Source of the DNA: Piscirickettsiaceae bacterium
GTDB taxonomy: Bacteria; Pseudomonadota; Gammaproteobacteria; Nitrosococcales; Methylophagaceae
Reading direction: 5' to 3'
Assembly: GCA_024685995.1 (NCBI GenBank)
Contig: JAIBDY010000019.1
Span: 1 to 39,707 of the forward strand
Length of the DNA: 39,707 nucleotides
Under the pieces are notes generated by a model that had not been told where the DNA came from, searched no databases, and saw only the letters and a list, made by a program, of their open reading frames with translations. The translations under genes were made by a program, and so were the position numbers. Of the stretch, positions 38,541-39,707 are shown piece after piece; position 1 is the first letter of the stretch, and every line of letters starts with the position of its first letter.

Positions 38541-38831
38541 TTAAAACCCTGCAGCGTTATTAACGCGATCTCGTAGCTCTTTGCCTGGTTTAAAGTGTGG
38601 CACATATTTTTCATCTAAAGTCACTGATTCGCCACTTTTGGGATTACGACCGACACGTGCAGGTCTGTGGTGTAGTGTAAAACTACCAAAACCACGAATT
38701 TCAATGCGATCACCATTTGATAGGTTCTCACTCATTTGCTCAAGAATTAACTTTACTGCTAACTCGACATCACGGTAATTTAACAGCGATTGTCGCTCTG
38801 ATAGTATTTCAATTAAATCAGATTTCGTCAT
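38541..38831 (-). CDS. ihfB: Integration host factor, beta subunit
   Basis: IHF-beta pairs with IHF-alpha to bend DNA sharply at specific sites. The 96 residues contain the family helices ([14 protein letters not shown]), the beta-arm [17 protein letters not shown] and the intercalating-proline segment GRNPKSGE. This segment and its place after rpsA identify the beta subunit rather than HU or IhfA. It is separated from rpsA by a terminator, so it has its own promoter or reads through. IHF commonly assists sigma-54 promoters such as those controlled by PilR. Confidence 0.97.
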   Translation of the reverse strand: MTKSDLIEILSERQSLLNYRDVELAVKLILEQMSENLSNGDRIEIRGFGSFTLHHRPARVGRNPKSGESVTLDEKYVPHFKPGKELRDRVNNAAGF

Positions 38832-38917
38832 ATTTTTTTATATCCCTTAGAATCAGAAACTTGCCTTGATTCCAATTTTCTAACTATTTGTAGTCTCTAC
38901 AATACCTAAACACAAAA

Positions 38918-38946
38918 TAAGCACCTAGACCGTGTCTAGGTGCTTA
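38918..38946 (-). terminator. Rho-independent terminator after rpsA
   Basis: Perfect 13-bp arms at 38918-38930 and 38934-38946 with a three-base loop lie between rpsA and ihfB. On the minus strand the stem is followed by TTTTG. It can end rpsA transcripts and limit read-through to ihfB. Confidence 0.8.
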
Positions 38947-38960
38947 CCGTTTCGCTATGC

Positions 38961-39707
38961 TTAGCTGTCTTTTTGATCCATTTGTTCTTTTAGCAAATCA
39001 CCCAAGGTAGTGTTATTGCTAGCTGACACATTTGAATACTCTTTCAACGCTTCCGTTTCATCTTGTGAATCTTTCGCTTTGATAGACAGTGTTAATGTAC
39101 GATCTTTACGAGACATACCCGTAAATTTCGCTTCAACTTCATCACCAACTGATAATACTTTGCTTACATCTTCAGTGCGTTCGCGAGAAATATCGGCCGC
39201 TCTGATGTAACCTTCAACACCATCCGCTAATTCAACTGTTGCGCCACGTGCATCGACTTCTGTTACTTTACCTTTAACCACAGAACCACGTGGGTTTTCA
39301 GACATGTATTCAGAGAATGGATCGTCTTGTAACTGTTTGACACCTAATGAAATGCGTTCACGTTCAGGGTCAATCGCCAAAACGACAGCTTCTAAATCAT
39401 CACCTTTTTTGAAGTCACGAACGACTTCTTCATTCTCTTCTTCCCAAGAGATATCCGAAAGATGAATCAAGCCATCGATACCACCGTCTAAACCGATGAA
39501 GATACCAAAGTCAGTAATAGATTTGATTGAACCAGAAACTTTATCACCCTTGTTATGCGTCATCGCAAACTCTTCCCAAGGATTTGATTGGCATTGTTTC
39601 ATACCTAATGAGATACGACGACGTTCTGGATCGATATCTAAAACAACAACTTCAACACTGTCACCTAATTGAACAACTTTGCTTGGGTGAATGTTTTTGT
39701 TAGTCCA
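38961..39707 (-). CDS. rpsA: 30S ribosomal protein S1, C-terminal part (cut by window edge)
   Basis: S1 binds mRNA leaders on the 30S subunit. The frame is open to the window edge, beyond the internal Met at 39602. The edge codon reads W in [16 protein letters not shown], so this is about 248 residues of a gene that starts outside. Visible are the end of one S1 repeat ([12 protein letters not shown]), then two complete S1 domains (starting [17 protein letters not shown] and [17 protein letters not shown]) and an acidic tail (EALKEYSNV to the stop). These correspond to the last repeats of a six-domain S1. ihfB follows downstream, as usual in gammaproteobacteria. Confidence 0.97.
   Translation of the reverse strand, partial: WTNKNIHPSKVVQLGDSVEVVVLDIDPERRRISLGMKQCQSNPWEEFAMTHNKGDKVSGSIKSITDFGIFIGLDGGIDGLIHLSDISWEEENEEVVRDFKKGDDLEAVVLAIDPERERISLGVKQLQDDPFSEYMSENPRGSVVKGKVTEVDARGATVELADGVEGYIRAADISRERTEDVSKVLSVGDEVEAKFTGMSRKDRTLTLSIKAKDSQDETEALKEYSNVSASNNTTLGDLLKEQMDQKDS

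Overview
The window is chromosomal DNA of a gammaproteobacterium with moderate GC. The evidence is gene content and order: ndk-rlmN-pilF-ispG-hisS, nadK-recN next to fur and bamE, pilS-pilR, a coq7-type ubiquinone hydroxylase, rpsA-ihfB, and PII protein of the GlnB type. Type IV pilus genes, CheV and a c-di-GMP enzyme indicate a motile or surface-associated aerobe. A Thiotrichales or Methylophaga-like affiliation is only a guess. No phage, insertion sequence or CRISPR array is visible.

Layout. 1-2323: divergent glycogen genes, the very start of glgC and all of glgB. 2383-8781: a tight leftward operon ndk, rlmN, pilF, ispG, hisS, pgi. 8915-11451: nadK and recN, rightward and overlapping. 11456-13365: fur, bamE and a beta carbonic anhydrase. 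13465-15701: a small accessory block holding a cysteine-free 368-residue protein built from 21 WYEAN repeats, a small secreted protein, and a frameshifted PilZ gene. 15698-17325: coq7 and cheV. 17729-20065: rnr and tRNA-His. 20094-23283: pilS-pilR with a small upstream zinc-ribbon membrane protein. 23353-27784: typA, suhB, an Lpp-like lipoprotein and an L,D-transpeptidase. 27929-32806: bamD, then leftward sucC-sucD-nadE-glnB. 32955-37672: pip-dtd, and a large GGDEF/EAL sensor. 38142-39707: a Mth938-like protein, ihfB and the 3' part of rpsA.

Themes. Envelope assembly recurs (bamD, bamE, pilF, Lpp-like lipoprotein, L,D-transpeptidase). Signalling is also prominent: PilS/PilR for pili, CheV for chemotaxis, a dual-domain c-di-GMP enzyme and a broken PilZ receptor. 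The sucCD-nadE-glnB cluster joins a 2-oxoglutarate-linked pathway to a glutamine-using enzyme and the PII sensor.

The strongest candidate for something undescribed is the WYEAN-repeat protein at 13562-14668. Its five-residue motif is kept while linkers and synonymous codons vary, and it carries a long internal duplication. Its function is unknown, and no maturation enzyme sits beside it in this window. Next in interest are the repeat-bearing C-terminal extension of BamE and the PilZ frameshift.
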